NCBI GenBank assembly: GCA_947166515.1
Contig: CAMVEM010000001.1
Coordinates: 27,015 to 91,014 of the forward strand
Source of the DNA: an uncultured Clostridia bacterium
GTDB taxonomy: Bacteria; Bacillota; Clostridia; Oscillospirales; Ruminococcaceae
Length of the DNA stretch: 64,000 nt
Direction: 5' to 3'
Part shown: piece after piece, positions 38,893 to 48,926 of the stretch
Layout: each line of letters opens with the position of its first letter
Numbering within the stretch: the first letter of the stretch is position 1
Program-made: the position numbers and the translations under genes
Notes under the pieces: model-generated
Databases searched by the model: none
The model's input: only the letters and a program-made list of their open reading frames with translations
Told to the model about the DNA's origin: nothing

Positions 38893-41853
38893 TTGGAACT
38901 CATACTTGAAAGAGGTCTCGAACACCAGCAGAAAGCAGTAGATGCCATAACACATGTATTCGAAGGTGTATCCATAACGCCTCCAGCTATATCATATCAG
39001 AATCCATGCTTTGATTACAAAGAACCTAGTATTAAGCATAATATAAACCTTATACAGCAAAATATAAGGGCTGAACATAGGAACAATCATAATGTTGATG
39101 CAGAGGATTTTCTGAATATAGATGTTAAAATGGAAACCGGCACTGGAAAAACTTATGTTTATACACAGACGATATATGAGTTACATAAACGGTACGGTTT
39201 CAATAAGTTTATTATTGCTGTTCCATCTTTACCAATAAAAGCGGGAACAAATCAGTTCATCGCTGATACTTATGTAAGGCATCATTTTGCTGATGCTTGC
39301 GGCTATAATTGTGAAATAGAACTTGGAGTACTGGAAAGCCCAAAGGCAAAGAAGAAGGGCTTTTTAGCTATGCCATCTCCTGTGCGTGATTTTGTAACAG
39401 GTTCTTGTCAAAACACAAACAGGATTTATGCGTTAGTCGTTAATATGCAGCTACTAACGAACGGTAATATGCTTACACGTTCAGATTACGACTATTTGGT
39501 AGAAGGGTTTCACAGACCGTTTGACGCTCTTCGCGCTACAAAGCCTATCGTTATTATAGATGAGCCACATCGTTTTTCGCGCGATCAGAAAGCATATCAG
39601 GCTATTGTTGGTGAGCTTCAGCCCCAAATGATCATACGTTTTGGCGCTACATTCCCCGATATTACAGTTGGCAAAGGGAAAAATAAGACATCACTCAAGG
39701 ATTATATTAATCTTGTGTATGAATTAAATGCCTGTGATTCTTTTAACGGCAATCTCATAAAAGGGGTAGCAAAGGAACATTTTGAACCTCTGTCTGCCAA
39801 AGAAGAAAAAGTTAAAATAGTATCCATAATATCGAGGACTTCCGTCAATCTGCAATTCAAACGTCAAAGAGATGCCATAAAGACATATACTTTAAACACA
39901 GGTGACTCACTTTCAATCATTGATGCTGCTTTCGATGGAATCATAATCAAAGCAATCGGAAAGAACTTTATCGAATTGTCCAATGGACAGATAAAATATC
40001 AGGGCGAAGAATTCAATACAGACATATACTCCTCTTCATATCAGGAGCAAATGCTAAAATTAGCAATACAAAGACATTTTGATACAGAAAGACAAAATTT
40101 TTCAGGTAGACAGTTCAAAATAAAGACCATAGCCTTGTTCTTTATTGATGATATTACATCATATCGTGATGATTCAGAAGGAAAACCGCCGTATCTGAGA
40201 GAAGCTTTTGAGCGATTGCTTTCTGAGAAATTGACTGAATTAATTCGTGATCTTCCACCGGAAGAAGAGGAGTACCGGGAATATCTCAAAGCAAGCCTCA
40301 GCGATTTACCTGCTTGTCATGCAGGGTATTTTGCGCAGGATAATAGCGATTCAGATGAGGATATTGCCAAAGAGGTAAACGATATTCTCAGAAATAAAAA
40401 AGGCTTGCTTTCCTTCAAGAATGAAGACGGATCATATAACACCAGGCGTTTTCTGTTCTCAAAATGGACTCTTAAAGAGGGATGGGACAACCCTAATGTG
40501 TTCACTATTGCTAAACTGCGTTCAAGTGGCAGTGATAACAGCAAATTGCAGGAGGTAGGACGTGGGCTTCGACTGCCTGTGGATGAAAATGGAAACCGTA
40601 TCTCCAATGAAGAGTTTCAGTTAAATTATATAGTAGATTTTACTGAATCTGATTTTGCACAGCGGCTTGTTGATGAGATAAATGGAGAATTGATTGAAAC
40701 ATTAAAGGTTGACCCTGAGAAGATTAAAAGTGTGGCTGCTTCCAGGGAAATGGATCCAAGTGCTTTATTTGGTGAACTGTTGGCGAAAAACTATATTGAT
40801 TTCGAAAGCAATATACTGACCGATAACAGGAATGCTTTTTTTGCTGATTATCCAGAATTTTCATCAGGTGTTAAAGGAAATAAGGTTGCAGATAGAAATA
40901 AGGGAAAAGGCAAAATAGTGAAGATTCGTCCCGCTGTTTATTCCGAATTAAAGGAATTATGGGAAGCCATCAATCATAAATACTTTCTTTTCTATGAGCA
41001 CGAATTGGAATTTGAGATTTCCAGTGCCCTCCAAACCATTCTTCGACAAGATGATACTTTTGCACGAACGGCAATTTACAGTCGAAGAGATGAGATAGGA
41101 GCTGTGGACGGAAAAGTGATGCTTCATGAAGGTACTGGCGTTTCATATACTGTTAATCATCCCATGAAATACAATGAGTTCATAAAGCGTATAAGCGAAC
41201 AGACGAGCATACCAATTACCGTTCTGCATGAAGAGCTTTGCTCTCTATCTAAGGAGAAAGAATTATTTGCTGAACTCATTAACGAATATTCAGCAGCACA
41301 AATCATAAGTAAATTCAAAGACTGGAAAATAGAGAATACTCAAACGCGTTTCAGATATGCAAGGTCATCTCAAAAAGTTGCAGGAACTGCCCTTTCCTAC
41401 TCAGACGGCACTCCTCGAGAGGTAGTAAAACAAGGTGTTGTAGGAACAATGATTGAAGATGGCGAACCGTGTGAGAAATACTTATATGATACCATTGCGT
41501 TTGATTCACCTTTGGAGAAAGACAATATTTTGACCGAAATAGATGAGGTCGTAGTTTATGGAAAAATACCACGGTCAAGCATTGCAATTCCAACAATAGT
41601 TGATGAAAACTATAGCCCTGATTTTATGTATGTCGTAAAAAAAACAGATGGCACAACAGAACTCAATATCGTAGTTGAAACAAAGCTGGTTGAGAATCAA
41701 TCTACACTTCGTGGTAAAGAGGATGCCAAAATAAAATGTGCAGAGAAATTTTTCCAACAGCTTACAATTGACGGATACAAAGTCTCATTTCATACGCAAT
41801 TGAGTGGTAAGAAGGTTAAACAGATTATTGAGGAAGTCATTGGAGTTTGTTAA
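38893..41853 (+). CDS. Type III restriction endonuclease subunit (Res), DEAD-like helicase
   Basis: METGTGKTYVYTQTIYEL, IIDEPHRF, WDNPNVFTIAKLR, C-terminal PD-ExK-like NIVVETKLV. Confidence 0.93.
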   Translation: MELILERGLEHQQKAVDAITHVFEGVSITPPAISYQNPCFDYKEPSIKHNINLIQQNIRAEHRNNHNVDAEDFLNIDVKMETGTGKTYVYTQTIYELHKRYGFNKFIIAVPSLPIKAGTNQFIADTYVRHHFADACGYNCEIELGVLESPKAKKKGFLAMPSPVRDFVTGSCQNTNRIYALVVNMQLLTNGNMLTRSDYDYLVEGFHRPFDALRATKPIVIIDEPHRFSRDQKAYQAIVGELQPQMIIRFGATFPDITVGKGKNKTSLKDYINLVYELNACDSFNGNLIKGVAKEHFEPLSAKEEKVKIVSIISRTSVNLQFKRQRDAIKTYTLNTGDSLSIIDAAFDGIIIKAIGKNFIELSNGQIKYQGEEFNTDIYSSSYQEQMLKLAIQRHFDTERQNFSGRQFKIKTIALFFIDDITSYRDDSEGKPPYLREAFERLLSEKLTELIRDLPPEEEEYREYLKASLSDLPACHAGYFAQDNSDSDEDIAKEVNDILRNKKGLLSFKNEDGSYNTRRFLFSKWTLKEGWDNPNVFTIAKLRSSGSDNSKLQEVGRGLRLPVDENGNRISNEEFQLNYIVDFTESDFAQRLVDEINGELIETLKVDPEKIKSVAASREMDPSALFGELLAKNYIDFESNILTDNRNAFFADYPEFSSGVKGNKVADRNKGKGKIVKIRPAVYSELKELWEAINHKYFLFYEHELEFEISSALQTILRQDDTFARTAIYSRRDEIGAVDGKVMLHEGTGVSYTVNHPMKYNEFIKRISEQTSIPITVLHEELCSLSKEKELFAELINEYSAAQIISKFKDWKIENTQTRFRYARSSQKVAGTALSYSDGTPREVVKQGVVGTMIEDGEPCEKYLYDTIAFDSPLEKDNILTEIDEVVVYGKIPRSSIAIPTIVDENYSPDFMYVVKKTDGTTELNIVVETKLVENQSTLRGKEDAKIKCAEKFFQQLTIDGYKVSFHTQLSGKKVKQIIEEVIGVC

Positions 41854-41901
41854 TATTTATATTATATATTTAGGTTGCTATTGGCAGGAAAGGTTTAAAG
41901 T

Positions 41902-42885
41902 ATGAAAGCAGATTTATACAAAAGGCTGTTTAAAGCTATTTTCTGCGAGGATATAATCGCTTTAAAAAAGATCGCTGATATAATAATTGCTGAAGAAAAA
42001 AAACTTAATCATTTAAAGCTAGTGGAGAGTTTAGAAAGAATTAAGTATTCTGAAAGACCAACACCGGAGAAAAATCATATAGGGAATCATACTGGATCTA
42101 TGTCTACTTTGCCTAAAAGCAATCGAAACAATATCCAACTTGTTACTGAGATACCAAGAGAACAACTAAAACATAACATGATATTAAACGATACTACAGA
42201 ACAGCGTTTGTTATGTATTGAAAAAGAATATGCTGCAAAGGATAGACTTTCGAAATATAATCTTAAACCAAAGAGAAAAATTCTATTTTATGGAGAACCT
42301 GGGTGCGGTAAAACAATGGCAGCTGAAAGAATTGCGTGGAATTTAGGACTCCCGCTTCTTAAGGTTCGGTTTGATTCTTTACTATCATCTTATTTTGGAG
42401 AATCTGCATCGAATTTAAGAACAGTATTTGATTATTGTGCTCAACGACCTGTGGTTCTTCTTTTAGATGAATGTGACTTTATTGCGAAATCACGAAACAC
42501 AACTCAAGATGTCGGAGAGGTTCCAAGAATAGTAAATATGTTACTAACTCTGCTGGACGAGTATAACGCACCTGGTTTAGTCATAGCAACTACAAATTTG
42601 AAAATATCACTTGATGAAGCGTTGTTTCGCAGGTTTGACGATATAATAGAAATTCATAAACCTACTAATAAAGAGATAATCATGCTTTTAAAGACTAATC
42701 TATCTGCAATAAAAACTAGCAATGATATAGATTGGAATTTCTTGTCTGAAAGGTTAGATGGACAATCAGCAGCAAGCATAGTTTCAATAGTTCAAAATGC
42801 AGCTAAAAAAAGCATTTTAGAGGGTTCAAGTATATTAAGTCAAGGCTGTATTATAGATATAATTGAAGAGATGAGTTCAAAATGA
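41902..42885 (+). CDS. AAA family ATPase
   Basis: ILFYGEPGCGKTMAAERIA Walker A; VLLLDECDFIA Walker B; coupled to downstream subtilase. Confidence 0.92.
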   Translation: MKADLYKRLFKAIFCEDIIALKKIADIIIAEEKKLNHLKLVESLERIKYSERPTPEKNHIGNHTGSMSTLPKSNRNNIQLVTEIPREQLKHNMILNDTTEQRLLCIEKEYAAKDRLSKYNLKPKRKILFYGEPGCGKTMAAERIAWNLGLPLLKVRFDSLLSSYFGESASNLRTVFDYCAQRPVVLLLDECDFIAKSRNTTQDVGEVPRIVNMLLTLLDEYNAPGLVIATTNLKISLDEALFRRFDDIIEIHKPTNKEIIMLLKTNLSAIKTSNDIDWNFLSERLDGQSAASIVSIVQNAAKKSILEGSSILSQGCIIDIIEEMSSK

Positions 42886-42899
42886 ATGGAGGTTTTGTT

Positions 42900-45455
42900 A
42901 TGTCCGATAATAGATTTAATCACCTTCCGTTGCCCTTAATTGCTGAAGGAAAGCCATTCATTCGAGGAATGGGTAATCCGGATCAAAGAACAGAAGAAAA
43001 CAAAGCCAACCGTATAAGTCACGGTACTAACATAAAAAGAAAAGCAACTGAAATATCAAGATTTTGGCAAGATCGTCAACAAGAAAGAAAGGCTAAAGGC
43101 TTACCTGATGTAAATACAGGAATACCGTTATTACTTGAAATTGACCCCAACACAGATTTAAAGTTTTTGAAATCACTCGGCTTTGAGATTATATCAGAAA
43201 TGGATAATGGATATGTTATCGTATCCAATGATGATGTAAGTTTTTCACAACTATTTAAGAAAACAGATGATTTCATAGCTGAGGTTTCAAGCAGATGTAA
43301 TACGCCTGCGAGAATATATACTTTTTTAGATGACACTCAAAGGTTTGATAAAATTTTCGGTAACAGACTCAAAGAAGCAATAAAGACTATAGAAGATGAT
43401 ACTTTCTATTATTTCGATGTCAGCATTAGTTGTTCTGGCAATATTTTTGAATTAGAAAGAGAACCTGTTATATCAGATTATCAAGACACCGAACAGTTCA
43501 ACGCAAACCATGATAAATGGGAAAAGAATTATTATGAAGCTTATCAAAAATGGGATGACTTATGCTACGAAAGACAAACTGAATTTGAGACATTTATTGG
43601 TAACTACGGAGGAACGGTAGAAATCGGATATTTGCAGGATCAAGGTAATTTTGTAAGGTTTCCGGATAGTTTTTCTACAAGAATCAGAATACCAGGTAAA
43701 TGTTTAAAGGATTTATTATACAATTATTCTCCAATATTTAGTATAGAGTTAGTTGGTAATATTATTTTACCGCACTATGATATCTCTTTGGGAGATAATG
43801 AAGCAGATTTAGAAATTGTTCCTCCAGATGATGATGCCCCTGCTGTAGTTGTTATAGATAGTGGTATAGAAGAGGAACACAAATTAATCGAACCAGCCAT
43901 ATTAAAAGATGATTCCCTTTGTGTCGTAAAGGATAGCAAATCTGTATCTGATGAAGTGGAAAACGGTGGACACGGAACTAGAGTAGCCGGCGCGATTCTT
44001 TATCCGAGAGGTGTACCGTCAAATGGTATATATAAACTTCCATGTTTTATTCAAAATATGAGGGTGTTGAATAAAGAAAATACAATTAGTTATAAAGAAG
44101 ATGTTTTTCCGCCGTTTGTTATAAGCATGGCAGTAAACAAATATCATATAACATCACAAAAACACACTAAAATTTTTAATCACTCAATATCAGATGTGTA
44201 TCCATGTGGATTAATTCATATGGCTTCGTGGGCAACTGCAATTGATGACCAAAGCTATGAAAACGATGTGTTGTTTATACAATCTTCAGGCAATATAAGT
44301 GCTAATAGCATACAGCAGTATTTTGAAGAAGGCAAATCATATCCTCAATATCTTTATGAGAATGATTCCAGAATTGCTAATCCTGCTCAAAGTGTAGGTG
44401 CGCTTACAGTAGGATCCATTGCACTAAATAGCTTTGATACAGAAGATGAATCAAGTATAGCTTCATATAATGAACCTTCTTCTTTCACAAGAATAGGGGC
44501 TGGTATATGGGATTCTATTAAACCTGATGTCGTAGAATATGGCGGAGATTGGGTAAAAAGCAAACATGACAGCAGATTGTCCCTAAAAAGCGAGGTGTGC
44601 CCAGATTTAGTAAGAACATCCCCTGAAGGTCCTTCACACTCCAAAGATGATATTGGTACATCTTTCTCTGCACCGAAAGTTGCATATATAGCAGCACAAA
44701 TACAAAAATTATATCCAAATGCACCTGCGCTTTTATATAGGGCATTAATTGCACAATCTGCAGAGCAACCGACAAGTATGAATGACAAGTTTGCAAATAT
44801 GTGCGATATTACAAGATGCGTAGGGTACGGCATCCCCAATTTAGAGAGAGCTATAAGTAACGATGAATATAGAATAACATTCATAACAGAAAAAGAATAT
44901 AGGATCTTTGAAAGTCAAACCCACATATTCAGAATACCAATACCTAAAGAGCTTAACGAAATCGGTGAAAACTATAGTTTAAAGATTTCAGTAACACTTT
45001 CATATATGGCAAAGCCTAGAAGTACAAGAAGGACATTAAAAAGGTATTTATCTACTTGGTTAGATTGGAGATGTAGCAAAAAAGGCGAAAGTATTGATTC
45101 ATTTAAAGAACGAATTCTGTTTACAGATGCTTCTGTAAATGATGACGGAAACTTTAAATGGGCAATTGGCGAAAAAAGTAATTCGGGGCAGTCAAAAGAT
45201 TTCTCTAGATCTAATAGCACATTACAAAAGGATTGGGCTATTATTAATTCAAATGAATTGACAGGAGACTTCTGCGTTGCTGTTCGCGCCCATAAAGGAT
45301 GGAATGCTAATATTCCGGCAAAATATACATTAGTTGTAACATTTGAAGCTCTTGACGCTGATATTGAAATATATGAGCCTATTCGGAATCTTATTGAAAC
45401 TGAAACAGAAATTATTGCTGAAGAACAAATTGAAATAAAAGATGAAGCCATATAG
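42900..45455 (+). CDS. S8 family (subtilisin-like) serine peptidase
   Basis: Triad motifs VVVIDSGIEEEH, NGGHGTRVAGAI, GTSFSAPKVAY; RBS before ATG 42900. Confidence 0.92.
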   Translation: MSDNRFNHLPLPLIAEGKPFIRGMGNPDQRTEENKANRISHGTNIKRKATEISRFWQDRQQERKAKGLPDVNTGIPLLLEIDPNTDLKFLKSLGFEIISEMDNGYVIVSNDDVSFSQLFKKTDDFIAEVSSRCNTPARIYTFLDDTQRFDKIFGNRLKEAIKTIEDDTFYYFDVSISCSGNIFELEREPVISDYQDTEQFNANHDKWEKNYYEAYQKWDDLCYERQTEFETFIGNYGGTVEIGYLQDQGNFVRFPDSFSTRIRIPGKCLKDLLYNYSPIFSIELVGNIILPHYDISLGDNEADLEIVPPDDDAPAVVVIDSGIEEEHKLIEPAILKDDSLCVVKDSKSVSDEVENGGHGTRVAGAILYPRGVPSNGIYKLPCFIQNMRVLNKENTISYKEDVFPPFVISMAVNKYHITSQKHTKIFNHSISDVYPCGLIHMASWATAIDDQSYENDVLFIQSSGNISANSIQQYFEEGKSYPQYLYENDSRIANPAQSVGALTVGSIALNSFDTEDESSIASYNEPSSFTRIGAGIWDSIKPDVVEYGGDWVKSKHDSRLSLKSEVCPDLVRTSPEGPSHSKDDIGTSFSAPKVAYIAAQIQKLYPNAPALLYRALIAQSAEQPTSMNDKFANMCDITRCVGYGIPNLERAISNDEYRITFITEKEYRIFESQTHIFRIPIPKELNEIGENYSLKISVTLSYMAKPRSTRRTLKRYLSTWLDWRCSKKGESIDSFKERILFTDASVNDDGNFKWAIGEKSNSGQSKDFSRSNSTLQKDWAIINSNELTGDFCVAVRAHKGWNANIPAKYTLVVTFEALDADIEIYEPIRNLIETETEIIAEEQIEIKDEAI

Positions 45456-45556
45456 TTTTAATTAAACAAAATAAGACAATCATTTTCGTATATTTAGTAG
45501 ATTTTCGATTTCTTGATATTTAACAGGCGAATTAACCCTGTTAAGGAGATGATAAA

Positions 45557-45982
45557 ATGATTTCTGAAGAGTTGAAAGCAATCATTGATAGACTTAATGA
45601 ACAAGGGAAAATGACTTTCCTCGAAGGCGCTACTGAAGAACAGATAGCACAGTTTGAGAAACAACATGAAGTTGTTTTGCCAGAAAAATATAAGGAATGG
45701 CTTCAGCATTCTGATGGCGGTGAGTTCTTTTTGCCAACGGGGGTTCAACTCTATGGCGTAGCACACAGTCCTTTGATCGACATCGAGGATGATGATAGGC
45801 CTGACGATAACTACATCGTCATAGGAGCTTTGGCTTCTGGCGATCCTGTATTATGTGAAAAAGCAGGAGAGAAAATTTCAATATATGATAATGAAACTGG
45901 CAGTTTCGATGATGCACTGATTTATGATGACTTATTTGCCTTCTTAAATGACCTTTATGACTTGCTTGGGATAGGAGAGTAA
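45557..45982 (+). CDS. SMI1/KNR4 family protein (candidate immunity protein)
   Basis: EEQIAQFEKQHEVVLPEKYKEWLQHSDGGEFFLPTGVQLYGV is typical SMI1/KNR4 (SUKH). Confidence 0.88.
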   Translation: MISEELKAIIDRLNEQGKMTFLEGATEEQIAQFEKQHEVVLPEKYKEWLQHSDGGEFFLPTGVQLYGVAHSPLIDIEDDDRPDDNYIVIGALASGDPVLCEKAGEKISIYDNETGSFDDALIYDDLFAFLNDLYDLLGIGE

Positions 45983-45986
45983 TCCT

Positions 45987-46934
45987 ATGTCAAAAACAAG
46001 TATAAGGGAAAGGAATAAGGCAATACGGCTTGCTTGGGAAATAGAGCAACAGTTAGTTCAAGAAGGAAAAGGAACAAGAGATTGGACTGAGGAGCAACAG
46101 AAGGATATTCTTGATCCTGATAAAGGAAAAGCCTATGACGAGAACGGGCGAGCCTTTGAAGGGCAGCATATGAAGAGTGTAATGGAGTATCCAGAATATC
46201 AGGGTGATCCGGGTAACATACAGTTTCTTACAAGAGAAGAACATCTGGAGGCTCATAAGGGTAGTTGGCAAAATCCGACTAATTGGTACTACAATCCGGA
46301 AACCAAAGAGTTTATTGATTTCGGAGAAAATAAGTATGTCCCTTGTCAAATTATTGATCTTACTGATCCGGTAATAAAAGTGATAGAGGCTTTGCAAATG
46401 TCGCAAGAAACGACAGAAGCCTCCCAGAAGGGGGACAAGGAGAACAATTTAGGCAATGAGCAAGAGAGAGATACGCCTTCTTCGATAGATTCACGTTTAT
46501 CTGTGCCCCATGAAGCTAAAGCTCCTCAAAAACATAGTAAAAGTATCCGAGAGAAAATAATGGATGCTGTTGAAGCAGTTAAAGGATTCGGTGAAAGACA
46601 TCCAGTGTTAACGGTTGTATTAAAGTTTGTCGGTGCGGTCGCTATAGCTGCTGGAACGAACGCAATCGCAAATAGTGGCAAAAAATCAGGCAGTGGTTCA
46701 AAATCGTATTCGTCAGATGATTATTTCAGTAGTAGCTCTGACAGTGATGATCCTTTTGATTTAAATGATTATGAAGACACAGCATCTGGTATAGACTATC
46801 CAAATGAACGGTGTTCGCCTAAGGAACATATGGTTTCGGCTCATGTACAACATTATCACACAAAGAATGGCGTAATCTGTAAAGAGAAAGAACCATATCA
46901 GCGTGGTGGAAAACATGAGAATGATTGGGGTTGA
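45987..46934 (+). CDS. HNH-type nuclease-like protein with TM segment (candidate toxin)
   Basis: GQHMKSVMEYPEYQGDPGNIQFLTREEHLEAH fits HNH/GH-E-like toxin signature; 4 nt downstream of SMI1 gene. Confidence 0.6.
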   Translation: MSKTSIRERNKAIRLAWEIEQQLVQEGKGTRDWTEEQQKDILDPDKGKAYDENGRAFEGQHMKSVMEYPEYQGDPGNIQFLTREEHLEAHKGSWQNPTNWYYNPETKEFIDFGENKYVPCQIIDLTDPVIKVIEALQMSQETTEASQKGDKENNLGNEQERDTPSSIDSRLSVPHEAKAPQKHSKSIREKIMDAVEAVKGFGERHPVLTVVLKFVGAVAIAAGTNAIANSGKKSGSGSKSYSSDDYFSSSSDSDDPFDLNDYEDTASGIDYPNERCSPKEHMVSAHVQHYHTKNGVICKEKEPYQRGGKHENDWG

Positions 46935-47277
46935 GGCAATGATATTCCATGCACTTGAGGAATCTACAGGGTGGGTCAATGGTTGCTGCGCCTTTCGGAA
47001 AAGTCCTATTTCATATGAGTTTCCAAAAGGCAGTGAATATATTTTCACTAACGACTGAGTGGGTCATGGCAGACAAGGCTGGCAAATAGCTCTCTTTTAT
47101 GATGAGGTGCTTGTATTTTCACTAACTAGAAAATCACATTAGCAATATTGTATATTTTGTAGATTTGTTTAGTGCAATAGGTAGAATCTCCGATTTCTTG
47201 ATAGACATATCCCTCCGCTCTGTGGTATTGTGGGTGGTACAAGGAACCAACCCAATACAGGAATGGAGGGATTTATT

Positions 47278-47799
47278 ATGGCGAAGAAAAGAAAAACAGG
47301 TCTGGCGATAGGAACTGTGGCGGCTTGCGTAGCGGTGCTGTGTGCGGCTGGAGCTTGCAACGGAATCGCAAAAGAAGAAAAAGCTGTGCGGTCTGCAATC
47401 ACGGCTTCGACGACAGCGATCACTACCACTACTACCCCGCCAACATCGACAGCGCTCATTACCACGACTGCGGAAACCACAATGGACGTAACTACCGCAC
47501 CTCAGATCACGACAGCTGTGACCTGTTCAGCTACGGAGCAAGGCCTCGGTGAAACAACGCCCCCTACTATGACAACAGAGCGCACAACCGTAGCCGATAC
47601 GACTGTTCAGCCGACAACGACATCTACTGCTGCGACCACCACGACTCCTGCTCCGATAGAGCCATACCACGGACAGACAAGCGGCGACTACATCTACGTC
47701 AACGGCTTCGGCTGGGTGTTCAACGATGGCGGTGGTGGATACGGCGAGACCAATTACGATATGTACTGCAACGGGAATAAAATAGGATACTTCGGATGA
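47278..47799 (+). CDS. Secreted/lipoprotein-like Thr-rich protein
   Basis: N-terminal signal-like AIGTVAACVAVLCAAGAC then TTTTTPPTST repeats; RBS ggaggg. Confidence 0.6.
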   Translation: MAKKRKTGLAIGTVAACVAVLCAAGACNGIAKEEKAVRSAITASTTAITTTTTPPTSTALITTTAETTMDVTTAPQITTAVTCSATEQGLGETTPPTMTTERTTVADTTVQPTTTSTAATTTTPAPIEPYHGQTSGDYIYVNGFGWVFNDGGGGYGETNYDMYCNGNKIGYFG

Positions 47800-47846
47800 C
47801 GGGACACGCTCCCGTCATTTTTATGTTCGCAGATAGGAGAGAAACG

Positions 47847-48113
47847 ATGAAAAGCATATTAGAACAGTTCTACTACGGTAACATCACGCCATGCGAAACG
47901 CCTGTCACCGACAACAGGTTTCAAAAGATCGTCTCGGACATAGACAGCATCGAATCCGAGATGCTTGAGCAGAACCCGGAGATCAGGAAACTGCTCGACC
48001 AATACCGTGACAAGAACGGCAGGCTGGCGGGAATGGAGATCGAGAATGCGTTCAGTAAGGGCTTCAGACTCGGCGCTCTGTTCATGATCGATGTATTCAG
48101 CGGCAAAGAGTAG
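47847..48113 (+). CDS. Small hypothetical protein (DUF6809-like)
   Basis: MKSILEQFYYGNITPCETPVTDNRF...; common in mobile elements of Clostridia. Confidence 0.6.
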   Translation: MKSILEQFYYGNITPCETPVTDNRFQKIVSDIDSIESEMLEQNPEIRKLLDQYRDKNGRLAGMEIENAFSKGFRLGALFMIDVFSGKE

Positions 48114-48164
48114 CTGGGTGAACGAATCGTTCTCGCAGAGATGCCTATAACAAAACGGTATATC

Positions 48165-48199
48165 CTATGAGGTGAATTTGATTCACCTCATAGTTTGTG
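48165..48199 (+). terminator. Perfect hairpin terminator
   Basis: ctatgaggtgaat-ttg-attcacctcatag-tttg. Confidence 0.65.
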
Positions 48200-48265
48200 T
48201 TCCTGTTAAATTGCACGATCCGACACTGCGCTGATTGGACAAAACGCTGATTTTAAAAAATGCGG

Positions 48266-48294
48266 TTGACATTTTTCCGGAGCTATGTTAGAAT
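48266..48294 (+). promoter_or_regulatory. Strong sigma-A promoter of candidate ncRNA
   Basis: TTGACA - 17 nt - TAGAAT. Confidence 0.7.
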
Positions 48295-48300
48295 AGCACT

Positions 48301-48665
48301 CACGATAGATTTCACAATTGAATAACAGTATATCGGATACATTCCTTCCTGTGCCGCAGGCAAGCAGAGCGAGTCTTATACGCTATACGAAGCTCGGATG
48401 GCAGTTGGCAGCTGCCGTGTGCAATGAAAAGCAGGAGGGTACAATGATACTTCTGTCCAGTCACAGTCTCAAGCAATGAGGGCAGCCACATGAGAACCAT
48501 GCGGGGGTGAGAGTCCCATGATGCCGAGCCAACGGCAGTCCGATATATCTCCCACGGCGGGGTGCGTGGTCGAATATGCCGCAAAAACAATGGATGCATT
48601 GAATAGGGAAAGCTATGCCCTTTTCAATGGAGCAATTTGTGAAATTAAACAAATTGTGAATCGGG
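48301..48665 (+). ncRNA. Candidate large structured noncoding RNA
   Basis: No plausible CDS; promoter upstream; long-range pairs tatatcgga/tccgatata and ttcacaatt/aattgtgaa; several internal hairpins. Confidence 0.5.
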
Positions 48666-48731
48666 AAACATACAAACTCAACAAATTTTTAACTTATACA
48701 TAAATTTTTTTAAAAAACTGGAATATTTTTA

Positions 48732-48827
48732 CCCCGGAAGTGTCTGATATATTATAGAGGCTCATCAATGTCCACACCTGCATGGACATTTTTTATCCGC
48801 AGTTAATATATGCAGACACTTCCGGGG
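48732..48827 (+). repeat. Nested inverted repeat enclosing a terminator hairpin
   Basis: ccccggaagtgtctg-atatatta ... taatatat-g-cagacacttccgggg; inner aatgtcca...tggacatttttt. Confidence 0.8.
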
Positions 48828-48830
48828 ACA

Positions 48831-48868
48831 GGGGCGTTGTCTGCAAGTTTATCTGCGGACAGCGCCCC
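48831..48868 (+). repeat. GC-rich hairpin
   Basis: ggggcgttgtc...gacagcgcccc. Confidence 0.7.
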
Positions 48869-48926
48869 TTATGATGTTGTCCCTCGCGGACTGCATCAAT
48901 ATATCAAACAGAATAGAGAGCAAGGG

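Noticed and set aside
46935-47160. Possible extra gene or toxin fragment after the HNH gene
   Set aside because: Only short frames with frameshift-like look; insufficient support for a gene call.
48301-48665. Group II intron or CRISPR/IS-associated guide RNA
   Set aside because: No reverse transcriptase, TnpB/IscB or Cas gene nearby, and I could not find a convincing domain V or known scaffold; left as an unassigned structured RNA.
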